Positions 26,322 through 33,939 of a DNA stretch of 64,000 nt are shown here, one piece after another; the stretch's first letter is position 1; each line of letters starts with the position of its first letter. Made by a program: the position numbers and the translations under genes. Under the pieces are notes generated by a model. It was not told the DNA's origin, did not search any database, and saw only the letters and a list, made by a program, of their open reading frames with translations. Location of the stretch: assembly GCF_001648895.1 (NCBI RefSeq), contig NZ_LXUF01000001.1, forward strand, positions 1,553,788 to 1,617,787, written 5' to 3'. The DNA is from Methylovorus sp. MM2 (lineage in GTDB: Bacteria; Pseudomonadota; Gammaproteobacteria; Burkholderiales; Methylophilaceae).

Positions 26322-27767
26322 TTGCGTATTGCATACCCAAAATCATTTTTAAAATTGCTGTTGCTAGGTTTCACACTGGCAATGCTACCTTTGCTTTTTG
26401 CATTCGGTAATGCGGCGTTATATCTTGATCGCTTGGCCGAACAAAGCCTGAGTACGGTCAACCAATCGGTGCAGGCAACCCGCTCCAGCAAATCACTCGT
26501 TGAACAACTGACGCTCATGGAGCGCAGTGCAAGGCAGTTTTTTGTACTGCATGATAACCAATTGCTGGAGAACTTTACTCATGCCCATACCCAGTTTGGC
26601 ATGGCCATTAAAGAGCTGGAGAAACTTTCCGTCATTGAAAGCCAGCATGCGAATCTGCAAGACCTACGCAAAAAAGAAACGTCGCTCTATGACGATATTG
26701 TTTCGCATCCGCCTGAGCCACAAACGATCAACGCGGCTATTTCCCGATTTATCGATTTATCCAGTCAGGCGCAGAATATTCTCGCCGAAAACAATAATCT
26801 GATCGACCAAGCAGCTATCGCATTGGCTAAGACATCTGAGCTCACGCAAAAGATGTTGATATTTCAGACCTTGACCCTTTTGCCAGTTGCTTTGCTGGTA
26901 GCGGCTGTTATCACCTACCTTGTCGCACAGCCCATCAGGCGTATGGATGCAGCGATCAGACGATTAGGTGAGGGGGATTATCATGAGCCGATAAGTATAG
27001 ATGGCCCAGGTGATCTGCATAGTCTGGGAGAGCGTCTCGATTGGCTGCGCGCGCAGCTTGAAGAGCTTGAGCAGCAAAAGCAACGATTCTTGCGGCATGT
27101 TTCGCATGAGTTAAAAACACCCTTGACCGCAATTCGCGAAGCGAGTGAATTACTGAATGATGAAGTTGGTGGATCACTAAGCCCACAGCAAAAAGAAATC
27201 GCCTCGATACTGCGAGAAAGTAGCCTGCGCTTACAGAAGATGATAGAGAATCTACTGAACTACACGGCAGTGCAGTTCCAGAAGCCGCAATTGCGATTGG
27301 AAATCGTGAAACTGATCCCCCTCACCAAAAGTATTTTGGCCGACTATGCATTGACCTTGTCTGGCAAGCATATCGAGATCAAACAGGAATTCCATGACGG
27401 CGCCATGATAGGCGATACCGATAAACTGCATAATGTATTCGATAACCTGATTTCCAATGCCATTAAATATACGCCACCATTCGGTAAAATCACCATCAGG
27501 ATAATGACAGTGGATGAATCTACAGTATTCGAGATTCACGATGGCGGTCCCGGCGTGATGGCTGCGGATAAAGCAAAGTTATTCGACCCCTTCTACCGTG
27601 GTAATGGCGTTTATGAAAGTCTTGTCAGCGGTAGCGGCTTAGGCTTATCGATCGCCAAGGAATATGTAGATGCTCACGGCGGCGAGATCACGCTGCTGCC
27701 ATCAGAACAAGGTGCGCACTTTAGCGTACGCTTACCGCTTAAACCGATTGATCTGGAGCCATCATGA
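26322..27767 (+). CDS. qseE: Sensor histidine kinase QseE/GlrK-like
   Basis: 481-residue inner-membrane kinase. Transmembrane helix 1 at about 9-31 (FLKLLLLGFTLAMLPLLFAF), a helical periplasmic sensor of about 150 residues, helix 2 near 182-202 (LLPVALLVAAVITYLVAQP), HAMP (RRMDAAIRRLGEGDYHEPI), HisKA with phospho-His262 in RHVSHELKTPLTAIREASEL, and an HATPase domain with FDNLISNAIKYTPPFG, HDGGPGVM and GSGLGLSIAKEYVDAHGG. The start is TTG: an in-frame TAA lies six bases upstream and AAAGG seven bases before. It heads a three-gene operon with the lipoprotein and sigma-54 activator genes, the order of qseE-qseG-qseF. Confidence 0.9.
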   Translation: MRIAYPKSFLKLLLLGFTLAMLPLLFAFGNAALYLDRLAEQSLSTVNQSVQATRSSKSLVEQLTLMERSARQFFVLHDNQLLENFTHAHTQFGMAIKELEKLSVIESQHANLQDLRKKETSLYDDIVSHPPEPQTINAAISRFIDLSSQAQNILAENNNLIDQAAIALAKTSELTQKMLIFQTLTLLPVALLVAAVITYLVAQPIRRMDAAIRRLGEGDYHEPISIDGPGDLHSLGERLDWLRAQLEELEQQKQRFLRHVSHELKTPLTAIREASELLNDEVGGSLSPQQKEIASILRESSLRLQKMIENLLNYTAVQFQKPQLRLEIVKLIPLTKSILADYALTLSGKHIEIKQEFHDGAMIGDTDKLHNVFDNLISNAIKYTPPFGKITIRIMTVDESTVFEIHDGGPGVMAADKAKLFDPFYRGNGVYESLVSGSGLGLSIAKEYVDAHGGEITLLPSEQGAHFSVRLPLKPIDLEPS

Positions 27768-28330
27768 TGAAGAAAACCTACCTGATATTAAGCATGATTC
27801 CCCTTTTCTTTCTCAGCGCGTGCAATACCATGGTCAAGCATACTCCAGCACAAAATGAACCCGTTGCGCTAGCCGCGTCTGCGACAACCATTAATGAGGA
27901 TTTGCTTCAATATATCAATACATTCCCTACGCTTGCAGCCGATGCTCAGAAAAAGGAACTCGCTCAAACTAACCAGCTTTTAGCGCAGGACAAGGGCAAC
28001 CTCACCTTGCGTGCGAAGAGCGCGATCATCTACACCATACCCGGCAGCCGTCTCAGGGATAACAACAAGGCGCAACTCTTGCTTGATGATCTAATCAATA
28101 CAAAATCCATTAACCTACAACAAAAGAACCTGTTTATCTTATTGCGCGACTTTTCAATTGAAAACAGCAAGTTAGCAAGTAAAGCACGGGATGACCAAAG
28201 ACGCGCAGATGCACTGCAGCAAAAGATAGACGCCGCTCAGCAAAAACTGGATGTTTCGCAAAAGAAACTGGACGATTTAAAAAGCATAGAAAAAACGATG
28301 ATAGACCGTGATGTAGGGCAAGCTAAATGA
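27764..28330 (+). CDS. qseG: QseG/YfhG-like outer-membrane lipoprotein
   Basis: 188 residues with lipoprotein signal ending in FLSACNTM (acylated Cys at 20). The mature part is helical, with a C-terminal coiled coil (ADALQQKIDAAQQKLDVSQK and more). In enterobacteria the lipoprotein between the kinase and regulator genes (QseG) contacts the sensor domain of QseE and is needed for signalling; the same position and architecture imply the same role here, although residue similarity is low. ATGA overlaps link it to qseE (27764-27767) and qseF (28327-28330). Confidence 0.8.
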   Translation: MMKKTYLILSMIPLFFLSACNTMVKHTPAQNEPVALAASATTINEDLLQYINTFPTLAADAQKKELAQTNQLLAQDKGNLTLRAKSAIIYTIPGSRLRDNNKAQLLLDDLINTKSINLQQKNLFILLRDFSIENSKLASKARDDQRRADALQQKIDAAQQKLDVSQKKLDDLKSIEKTMIDRDVGQAK

Positions 28331-29700
28331 GCTCGATGAATTTTGAAACACAAAAGATACTTGCCGTTGATGATGACCCGGACATCCTGAAATTATTGGG
28401 AATGCGCCTTAAAGCCGCTGGCTACCCGGTTGCCACGGCAAGCAATGCAGAAGAGGCACTCGGGCAAATTGCGGTCAATCGCCCCGCACTTGTCATTAGT
28501 GATTTACGTATGCCAGGGATGGATGGCATGGCACTTTTCGATGCTATCCACAAAAAAGACCCGGCCCTCCCCGTTATTCTGCTGACAGCACATGGTTCGA
28601 TACCCGAAGCGGTGGACGCCACACAACGTGGGGTATTTGGTTTTTTAACCAAGCCATTCGATAGTAAATCGCTACTGCAACAGGTGGAAGCGGCCCTCAG
28701 GACAACATCGGGCACCCCCAACGCAAGCAGAGAAAATCAAGATTGGCGCGCTAATATCGTCACGCATAGCCCGCAAATGGAAAACCTGCTGGGGCAGGCA
28801 AAACTGATGGCGGTATCGGATGCCAGTGTATTGATCCAGGGAGAAAGTGGTACAGGTAAGGAGTTGCTGGCACGTGCTATCCACAAAGCCAGTCCACGCG
28901 GCAAGCGCCCTTTCGTGGCGATCAATTGCGGGGCGATTCCAGAAGCATTATTAGAATCAGAACTATTTGGACATAGCAAAGGGGCATTTACCGGGGCCAT
29001 TCGTGAAAACAAAGGCTTATTTCAGACAGCTGACGGTGGTACGCTGTTTCTTGACGAGATCGGCGACATGCCCCTTGCTCTACAGGTAAAACTTCTCAGA
29101 GCATTGCAAGAGCGCGTTATTCGCCCAGTGGGTGCCAATACAAACATCCCGATTGATGTTCGCATCATCTCGGCAACGCACAGAAATCTCGCAGATGAGA
29201 TGAAGGCCAGCCGCTTCCGCGAAGATCTATATTACCGTATCAATGTTGTTTCTCTTGCCATCCCATCGCTTGCAGATAGACGCGAAGATATCTCATTGCT
29301 GGCGAATAATTTCTTGCAAACGCTGAATGAGAAATATCAAAAGAACATCAATGGCTTTGCACCAGAAGCTTTAGAACTACTGATCGCAGCGCCTTGGCCT
29401 GGCAATGTGAGGCAATTGCAAAACATCGTCGAGCAGACCGTTGTGCTATCTACCACGGCCTTGGTGCCAGCCTCGTTAGTACAAAAAGCCCTGCATGATG
29501 ATATCGGCGGTATTGTGCCTTTTGAAACAGCGCGTAAGAATTTTGAGCGGGATTACTTGATCAAACTACTTAAAGCAACCAATGGCGGCGTGACCCAAGC
29601 AGCGCGTCTGGCACAACGTAACCGTACAGAGTTCTATAAGCTACTACAAAGACATCACCTGACGCCTGCGTTGTTTAAAGATGACAATACAGCCAATTAA
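28327..29700 (+). CDS. qseF: Sigma-54-dependent response regulator QseF/GlrR-like
   Basis: 457-residue NtrC-family activator. Receiver domain with acidic pocket AVDDDPD and phospho-Asp59 in VISDLRMPGMDG, Lys in FLTKPFD; AAA+ domain with Walker A GESGTGKELLARAIH, the sigma-54 contact loop GAFTGA in SKGAFTGAIREN, Walker B GGTLFLDEIGDMPL and the arginine-finger region SRFREDLYYRINV; C-terminal Fis-type helix-turn-helix NGGVTQAARLAQRNRTEFYK. Complete. Its probable target is immediately downstream: two activator-like sites and a -24/-12 promoter lie at 29700-29863. Confidence 0.93.
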   Translation: MSSMNFETQKILAVDDDPDILKLLGMRLKAAGYPVATASNAEEALGQIAVNRPALVISDLRMPGMDGMALFDAIHKKDPALPVILLTAHGSIPEAVDATQRGVFGFLTKPFDSKSLLQQVEAALRTTSGTPNASRENQDWRANIVTHSPQMENLLGQAKLMAVSDASVLIQGESGTGKELLARAIHKASPRGKRPFVAINCGAIPEALLESELFGHSKGAFTGAIRENKGLFQTADGGTLFLDEIGDMPLALQVKLLRALQERVIRPVGANTNIPIDVRIISATHRNLADEMKASRFREDLYYRINVVSLAIPSLADRREDISLLANNFLQTLNEKYQKNINGFAPEALELLIAAPWPGNVRQLQNIVEQTVVLSTTALVPASLVQKALHDDIGGIVPFETARKNFERDYLIKLLKATNGGVTQAARLAQRNRTEFYKLLQRHHLTPALFKDDNTAN

Positions 29701-29717
29701 GTCTGCATTTAGAGACA
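29700..29717 (+). promoter_or_regulatory. Upstream QseF/GlrR-like activator site 1 (AGTC-N10-GACA)
   Basis: AGTC (29700-29703), ten bases, GACA (29714-29717): one base off the TGTC-N10-GACA pattern known for GlrR/QseF. It begins at the last base of the qseF stop codon. Its centre is 64 bp from site 2, about six helical turns, so both sites face the same side of the helix. Confidence 0.5.
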
Positions 29718-29760
29718 TAAATTAATTTTAATAATCAATTAGTTATAAATAACCCCTCAG

Positions 29761-29784
29761 ATATGTCTCCATACGGAGACATAT
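29761..29784 (+). promoter_or_regulatory. QseF/GlrR-like activator site 2 (perfect TGTC-N10-GACA palindrome)
   Basis: ATATGTCTCC-ATAC-GGAGACATAT is a 10-bp perfect inverted repeat with a 4-base centre; its core 29764-29781 reads TGTC-N10-GACA exactly. It lies about 90 bp before the -12 element, a usual distance for an enhancer-binding protein. Confidence 0.65.
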
Positions 29785-29847
29785 CTCCATCTGCCACACC
29801 TCACAATAAATTATCTAAGCAATTGATTATAAATAACTATTTATAGT

Positions 29848-29863
29848 TGGCATGATGCTTGCC
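29848..29863 (+). promoter_or_regulatory. Sigma-54 (-24/-12) promoter
   Basis: TGGCATGATGCTTGCC has the -24 GG at 29849-29850 and the -12 GC at 29861-29862 with the required ten bases between them, and matches TGGCAY-N5-TTGC well. The predicted start is near 29874, about 29 bases before the ATG at 29903. Confidence 0.75.
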
Positions 29864-29902
29864 ATTACTCTTGTGTAACTCGCTTGAGTGAGGGGAAGAA
29901 GA

Positions 29903-30436
29903 ATGAAAAATATACTAGAGGTACATACACACTTAAGTCTCCGCCGACTAGTCACAGTGGCGGCAGTTTTGTGTGCGTGTGCCAGTTTGCAAGCTGCTGC
30001 TGTGAGCCCATCAGATGGGGCTACACAGACAACCATACAAAATGAATTCGATAAGATGGATCTAAACCATGACAAGCAACTGAATGTGGAAGAGATTGCA
30101 GCGGATCGCGACCTTGTTGAACACTTCGATAAAGCGGATATCAATAATGATGGGCTGCTGGCCATAGATGAATACAACACTTATAAAAGCGCTAGTCAGC
30201 AAAAACAGCTGGATAGTTTTATTGTAGATAGCAAAGTCACAGCAAAAGTAAAAGCAGAACTGGTAAAAGATAGCGGAATAAAGAGCCTGAATATCAGCGT
30301 TGAAACGCATGAGGGCCAAGTTATTCTAAGTGGCTTTGTAGACAACACCCAACAGCTGAGACGTGCACTTGAGATCGCATCAGGCGTCGAGGGTGTGCAA
30401 TCAGTGAAAAATGGATTATTAGTTAAAGGTTCGTAG
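29903..30436 (+). CDS. Exported EF-hand plus BON domain protein
   Basis: 177 residues. The N-terminus has a signal-like hydrophobic stretch (LVTVAAVLCACASLQAAA). Two EF-hand loops follow: DLNHDKQLNVEE near residue 52 and DINNDGLLAIDE near 75, both with the Asp/Asn at positions 1, 3, 5 and the Glu at 12. A BON domain covers about 105-177 (IVDSKVTAKVKAELVKDSGI, GQVILSGFVDNTQQLRRALE, VEGVQSVKNGLLV). BON domains bind lipids and occur in envelope-stress proteins such as OsmY; the EF-hands suggest calcium sensing. It is the first gene behind the sigma-54 promoter. Ribosome binding site AGGGGAAGAAG supports the start at 29903. Confidence 0.82.
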   Translation: MKNILEVHTHLSLRRLVTVAAVLCACASLQAAAVSPSDGATQTTIQNEFDKMDLNHDKQLNVEEIAADRDLVEHFDKADINNDGLLAIDEYNTYKSASQQKQLDSFIVDSKVTAKVKAELVKDSGIKSLNISVETHEGQVILSGFVDNTQQLRRALEIASGVEGVQSVKNGLLVKGS

Positions 30437-30439
30437 TGA

Positions 30440-30544
30440 ATGCAATATCGTTGTTTGTTTTTATGTAGCAGAGTATGTATGACATTTTTTGCGGCATTAG
30501 TAAGCGCGCCGGCAGCAGCACAAGTGCTTAAGGTTATTCAATAA
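30440..30544 (+). CDS. 34-residue exported peptide ORF
   Basis: Starts three bases after the stop of the EF-hand/BON gene and ends just before the ribosome binding site of the next gene. Translation: a basic/Cys start (MQYRCLFLCSRVC), a hydrophobic core (MTFFAALVSAPAAAQ) with an A-x-A type signal-peptidase site, leaving only QVLKVIQ. It could be a real secreted micropeptide, a leader that couples translation, or a degraded lipoprotein gene. No family recognised. Confidence 0.35.
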   Translation: MQYRCLFLCSRVCMTFFAALVSAPAAAQVLKVIQ

Positions 30545-30552
30545 AGGAGAAT

Positions 30553-30981
30553 ATGATGACAACCAGTAACGCTATACGAAAAACACACCCCATGGTCTTA
30601 GTGGCTGCAACGTCACTCACCATATTCAGCCTATTGGGTAGCGCCGCTATCACTGGCCTGATCCCTTCAGGACCTTCGACAAAGCCGCAAACGCAGGTAC
30701 TTGCGCAAAATTTTGCAGAAAATAGTATTGCGCTATTAGATAGCAAAAATCTGGGTAATGGTGTAAATGATCAAAGTGATCTGTGCACTACATGCGGCAC
30801 GATCATTTCAATCAAAAGCGTAGAGCAGGAAGCCGATAACAATGAGCAGCCAAGCCCCTTATACGTGATACAGGTACGGATGGAGGATGGTAGCCATCGT
30901 ACTGTTACCCAAAATAAACAGCCTCAACATACCGTAGGTGACCAAATCAAACTATCTAGCAATCAACGCATCAACGCTTAG
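30553..30981 (+). CDS. Membrane-anchored protein related to the C-terminal part of glycine-zipper envelope proteins
   Basis: 142 residues with one N-terminal hydrophobic segment (PMVLVAATSLTIFSLLGSAA) that acts as anchor or signal. The periplasmic part contains LCTTCGTIISIKSVEQEAD and LYVIQVRMEDGSHRTVTQ...VGDQIKLSSNQ. This pair normally flanks a glycine-zipper 2TM segment in SlyB/YcfJ-like proteins (CxxCG...VRMDDGSxRTV), but here the zipper is missing and replaced by a short acidic linker (EADNNEQPSP). AAAGGAGA precedes the ATGATG. Third gene of the predicted sigma-54 operon. Confidence 0.7.
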   Translation: MMTTSNAIRKTHPMVLVAATSLTIFSLLGSAAITGLIPSGPSTKPQTQVLAQNFAENSIALLDSKNLGNGVNDQSDLCTTCGTIISIKSVEQEADNNEQPSPLYVIQVRMEDGSHRTVTQNKQPQHTVGDQIKLSSNQRINA

Positions 30982-31008
30982 TAATACGCTGCATCTCCCC
31001 TCCCCTTA

Positions 31009-31047
31009 AGCGAGCCTTTTTCTCCCCGAAAAGGTTCGCTCTTTTTT
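31009..31047 (+). terminator. Intrinsic terminator of the sigma-54 operon
   Basis: AGCGAGCCTTTT (31009-31020) pairs with AAAAGGTTCGCT (31029-31040, one G-U) and is followed by CTTTTTTT. It abuts the stop codon of the convergent arsC gene. Confidence 0.85.
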
Positions 31048-31551
31048 TTACTCATACTTGGACAAACCAATAGCATCGAGTTCATCTTTGAGTTTAATGT
31101 GATCCAGCTTTTCAATCGGCAATGACACAAACATCTTGATACGGTTTTCAAGATAACCACATATCTTGCGGAAGCCGCCCAGCTTTTCTTGATCCGTTCC
31201 TTCTATCGCAGCAGGATCTTCCACCCCCCAGTGTGCAGTCATTGGTTGACCAGGCCAGATAGGGCAGACTTCGCCGGCGGCATTATCGCAGACCGTAAAT
31301 ACGAAATCGAGATGAGGTGCGCCTGCAACCGCAAACTCGTCCCAACTTTTACTGCGTAAACCTTCTGTAGACAACCCTCTAGCTGCCAATGTCTGGATAG
31401 CAAATGGATTGACCTGCCCACTAGGATAACTACCAGCGCTATATGCCTTGAATTTACCCTTACCCCAGTGTTCCATCAGTTTTTCAGCCATGATGCTGCG
31501 TGCCGAGTTACCAGTGCAGAGAAATAGTACGTTATAGATCTTTTGTTCCAT
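31048..31551 (-). CDS. arsC: Arsenate reductase, thioredoxin-coupled (low-MW phosphatase fold)
   Basis: 167 residues. Converts arsenate to arsenite for export. The P-loop CTGNSARS (CX5R with catalytic Cys) sits at about residue 12, and a second Cys pair in FTVCDNAAGEVCP supplies the redox relay, with HWGVEDPAAIEG typical of the family. It is of the ArsC type common in proteobacterial ars operons (low-molecular-weight phosphatase), not the glutaredoxin-coupled E. coli plasmid type. In the same direction as arsR; ACR3 is divergent. Confidence 0.93.
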   Translation of the reverse strand: MEQKIYNVLFLCTGNSARSIMAEKLMEHWGKGKFKAYSAGSYPSGQVNPFAIQTLAARGLSTEGLRSKSWDEFAVAGAPHLDFVFTVCDNAAGEVCPIWPGQPMTAHWGVEDPAAIEGTDQEKLGGFRKICGYLENRIKMFVSLPIEKLDHIKLKDELDAIGLSKYE

Positions 31552-31577
31552 GATGTTTCCTCAATCAGTTTTATTCA

Positions 31578-31646
31578 TTAGGGTGCGCAGCAACTACTAT
31601 TAGAAGCTGGTTTTATTTCAAAACCCTGACGGCTTTTAATGAGATA
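31578..31646 (-). pseudogene. Possible 3' remnant of another arsenic gene
   Basis: Between arsR and arsC an open frame without a start codon encodes about 22 residues ending GFEIKPASNSSCCAP and a stop (31580-31578). A Cys-Cys tail of this kind is common at the C-terminus of arsenic-locus proteins. The frame is closed by a stop just upstream. This suggests a deleted gene whose last codons survive, but the stretch is short and chance cannot be excluded. Confidence 0.25.
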
Positions 31647-31652
31647 TCAAGG

Positions 31653-31982
31653 TTATTTTGTGGCGCAACAATTGTTAGCAGGCGGGCACTCTTCAGTATT
31701 GCCCTGACAGCAGTTTTCTGTGAGATAGCCGATTAATCCATTCATCGTACTGTAATTCGCCGAGTAGATGATGGTGGTACCTTTTCGCTTGGTATCAGCT
31801 AGCCCTGCGTACTTCAATTGCTGCAGGTGAAATGACAGGGTTGCATTCGGTACGCCTAGACTCTCACCTAGCATCCCCGCAGGCATACCTGCCTCGCCCG
31901 CCTGAACCAATAGGCGAAATATATCTAATCTGGTCTCTTGAGCCAGGGCATCTAAAGCTGCGATCACGATTTTTCTTTCCAT
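31653..31982 (-). CDS. arsR: ArsR-family arsenic-responsive repressor
   Basis: 109-residue winged-helix repressor. DNA-binding core LDALAQETRLDIFRLLV, GMLGESLGVPNATLSFHLQQ and GLADTKRKGTTIIYS. C-terminal cysteines C91, C92 and C99, with a further C105-C106 pair, match the Cys pair plus single Cys arrangement of the Acidithiobacillus-type ArsR (C95, C96, C102) rather than the CVC site in helix 4 of plasmid ArsR. Arsenite binding should release DNA. The start at 31982 overlaps the operator-like palindrome; a longer in-frame start is unlikely. Confidence 0.9.
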   Translation of the reverse strand: MERKIVIAALDALAQETRLDIFRLLVQAGEAGMPAGMLGESLGVPNATLSFHLQQLKYAGLADTKRKGTTIIYSANYSTMNGLIGYLTENCCQGNTEECPPANNCCATK

Positions 31983-32004
31983 ATTTCTATATTTATGGAA
32001 ATAT
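31981..32004. promoter_or_regulatory. Probable ArsR operator
   Basis: ATATTTC (31981-31987) and GAAATAT (31998-32004) form an inverted repeat separated by ten bases, in the 55-bp gap between divergent arsR and ACR3 genes. Confidence 0.5.
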
Positions 32005-32037
32005 AAGCGCCTGTCAAATGAATTTTTAGAGAATCTT

Positions 32038-33081
32038 ATGGGTAAAGCAGTCAATGGAATCAGTTTTTTTGAACGCTACCTCACCCTGTGGGTGCTTTTA
32101 TGTATCGTCATCGGCATTGGCTTAGGAAAGGTTTTGCCGGAAATATTCCAGCAATTGGGAGCATTGCAGGTAGCAGGCGTTAATCTGCCTGTCGCAATAT
32201 TGATATGGTTAATGATTATCCCGATGCTGCTTAAAATCGACTTCAATGCCGTCACCAATGTCAGGCAACACTGGAAAGATATCGGGGTTACTTTATTCAT
32301 TAACTGGGCGGTAAAGCCGTTTTCGATGGCTTTATTTGCTTGGGTTTTTATTAAGATATTGTTTGCTGACTACCTGCCGCCCGAGCAAATCGACGCTTAT
32401 ATTGCTGGGCTGATCATTCTCGCCGCTGCACCATGTACCGCCATGGTATTTGTATGGAGCGGTCTATGCGATGGTGATGCCAACTTCACCCTGAGCCAAG
32501 TCGCATTGAATGACATCATCATGCTCGTTGCTTTTGCCCCTATCGTCGCACTTCTGTTGGGGATAGCCTCGATTACAATCCCATGGGACACGCTACTGAT
32601 ATCAGTATTGCTCTATTTGATCGTGCCCATTTTTTTCAGCCAGCTCATTAAAAAAGTACTCATGCGTGATCCACTTAAAATACCACGCGTATTGAAAGCA
32701 GAAGTCATTCAGCCAATATCCATTCTGGCATTATTGATCACCTTAATTCTCTTATTTGGGTTTCAAGGTCAACAGATCGTCAATCAACCCTCTGTGATCG
32801 CTTTGCTTTCTATACCCATCCTCTTTCAGGTATATCTCAACTCAGGGTTAGCTTACTGGCTTAATCGCAAGCTAGGGGTCGCGCATTGTATCGCTGGGCC
32901 ATCGGCATTGATTGGCGCAAGTAATTTCTTTGAACTGGCAGTAGCAACCGCTATCGGCATATTCGGTTTGAATTCAGGTGCGGCACTATCAACCGTGGTT
33001 GGCGTGTTGGTGGAAGTACCTGTGATGCTTTCAGTCGTATCAATTATCAATAAAACTAAGCAGTGGTATGAGGCTGGATGA
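32038..33081 (+). CDS. acr3: Arsenite efflux transporter ACR3
   Basis: 347-residue inner-membrane carrier of the BASS superfamily with ten predicted helices, exporting arsenite with the proton-motive force. Conserved FFERYLTLWVLLCIVIGIGLG at the start, MIIPMLLKIDF, the functional Cys in LAAAPCTAMVFVWSGLCDGD, and ASNFFELAVATAIGIFG. Divergent from arsR, which probably controls it, and followed by a strong terminator. Confidence 0.94.
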   Translation: MGKAVNGISFFERYLTLWVLLCIVIGIGLGKVLPEIFQQLGALQVAGVNLPVAILIWLMIIPMLLKIDFNAVTNVRQHWKDIGVTLFINWAVKPFSMALFAWVFIKILFADYLPPEQIDAYIAGLIILAAAPCTAMVFVWSGLCDGDANFTLSQVALNDIIMLVAFAPIVALLLGIASITIPWDTLLISVLLYLIVPIFFSQLIKKVLMRDPLKIPRVLKAEVIQPISILALLITLILLFGFQGQQIVNQPSVIALLSIPILFQVYLNSGLAYWLNRKLGVAHCIAGPSALIGASNFFELAVATAIGIFGLNSGAALSTVVGVLVEVPVMLSVVSIINKTKQWYEAG

Positions 33082-33158
33082 TGAGCATTTATCGAGCGGT
33101 TGCAACACATGAAGGTGAAGGCTTCATCTTATAAGGGTAACGTCATTTATAACCAGCA

Positions 33159-33194
33159 AAAACGACAAATGCCCCGAGGGGCGTTTGTCGTTTT
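33159..33194. terminator. Bidirectional terminator after ACR3
   Basis: AAAACGACAAATGCCCC and GGGGCGTTTGTCGTTTT form a 17-position stem with one internal mismatch and a minimal loop, with A and T runs at the feet. It serves ACR3 and the convergent PepSY gene. Confidence 0.85.
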
Positions 33195-33211
33195 ATACCG
33201 TTTAAAATAGA

Positions 33212-33733
33212 TTACTCTTTACCGATTTGGAACACTTCAGGATGCGCTTCTACGATCTTGCCGCTAGCCGCATCAACTTCAACCTTAATCTCTTTACCAT
33301 CTTTACCTTTGATATCGAACTCATACGTAGCAGCACCATCAGCCTCAATCTCATACTCGACTTCAATGATCTCACCTAGGTAAGCAGCTAACGCTGTTTT
33401 ACGGGCATCGGCTTCACTGACTTTTGCCTTGGCTTTGAACAATGGATGATCAGCGCTGGCAACTTCCTGCTCAACTTCAACGATCTTACCTGTCAATGCG
33501 TTGCACTCAACATCCCACTCTGTACCATCAGGTGAGTTGATATCGAACTCATAGACTGGCACTTTTTTCTCAAGCTTAAGTTCCAGCTTAACAATCTCGC
33601 CGGCCTTTTCTTTCAGTGCCGCAGCAACGCAAACTTCAAGGCCAACTTTAGTTTTAGGGAATTCACCAGCGATAGCCGTATGCGCGGCAAATACCGTGGA
33701 TAGTAGGCAGACACCTATTGATAGTTTTTTCAT
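33212..33733 (-). CDS. Periplasmic protein with two PepSY-like domains
   Basis: 173 residues with a clear signal peptide ([24 protein letters not shown]). Two PepSY-like repeats: about 30-90 ([48 protein letters not shown]) and about 100-170 ([48 protein letters not shown]). PepSY modules are small periplasmic domains thought to bind or inhibit peptidases or redox partners; no specific role can be given. It is very rich in Glu and Lys. Monocistronic. Confidence 0.85.
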   Translation of the reverse strand: MKKLSIGVCLLSTVFAAHTAIAGEFPKTKVGLEVCVAAALKEKAGEIVKLELKLEKKVPVYEFDINSPDGTEWDVECNALTGKIVEVEQEVASADHPLFKAKAKVSEADARKTALAAYLGEIIEVEYEIEADGAATYEFDIKGKDGKEIKVEVDAASGKIVEAHPEVFQIGKE

Positions 33734-33899
33734 GATTGCTCCATAGATAGTTAAAAGTATTACTCTTGTTGGTCAAGTAAATACTGCAAGCTTTTTGCCC
33801 GCTTTTTATGATTAAGGTCGATATAAATACTCCACCTCTAGGGTATTTTAATACGACAGGCGAAGTTTTAAAACACTTAAGTTAATGATTTTTATAGAG

Positions 33900-33922
33900 A
33901 AATGGCTGTTTTCAGCCACTTT
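33900..33922. terminator. Hairpin after thyA
   Basis: AAATGGCTG and CAGCCA-c-TTT pair around TTTT with a single bulged C; it stands just after the thyA stop on the minus strand and probably ends the alaA-hom-thrC-thyA transcript. Upstream bases 33734-33899 show no gene. Confidence 0.45.
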
Positions 33923-33939
33923 CGCTAATAAAATAGAGA

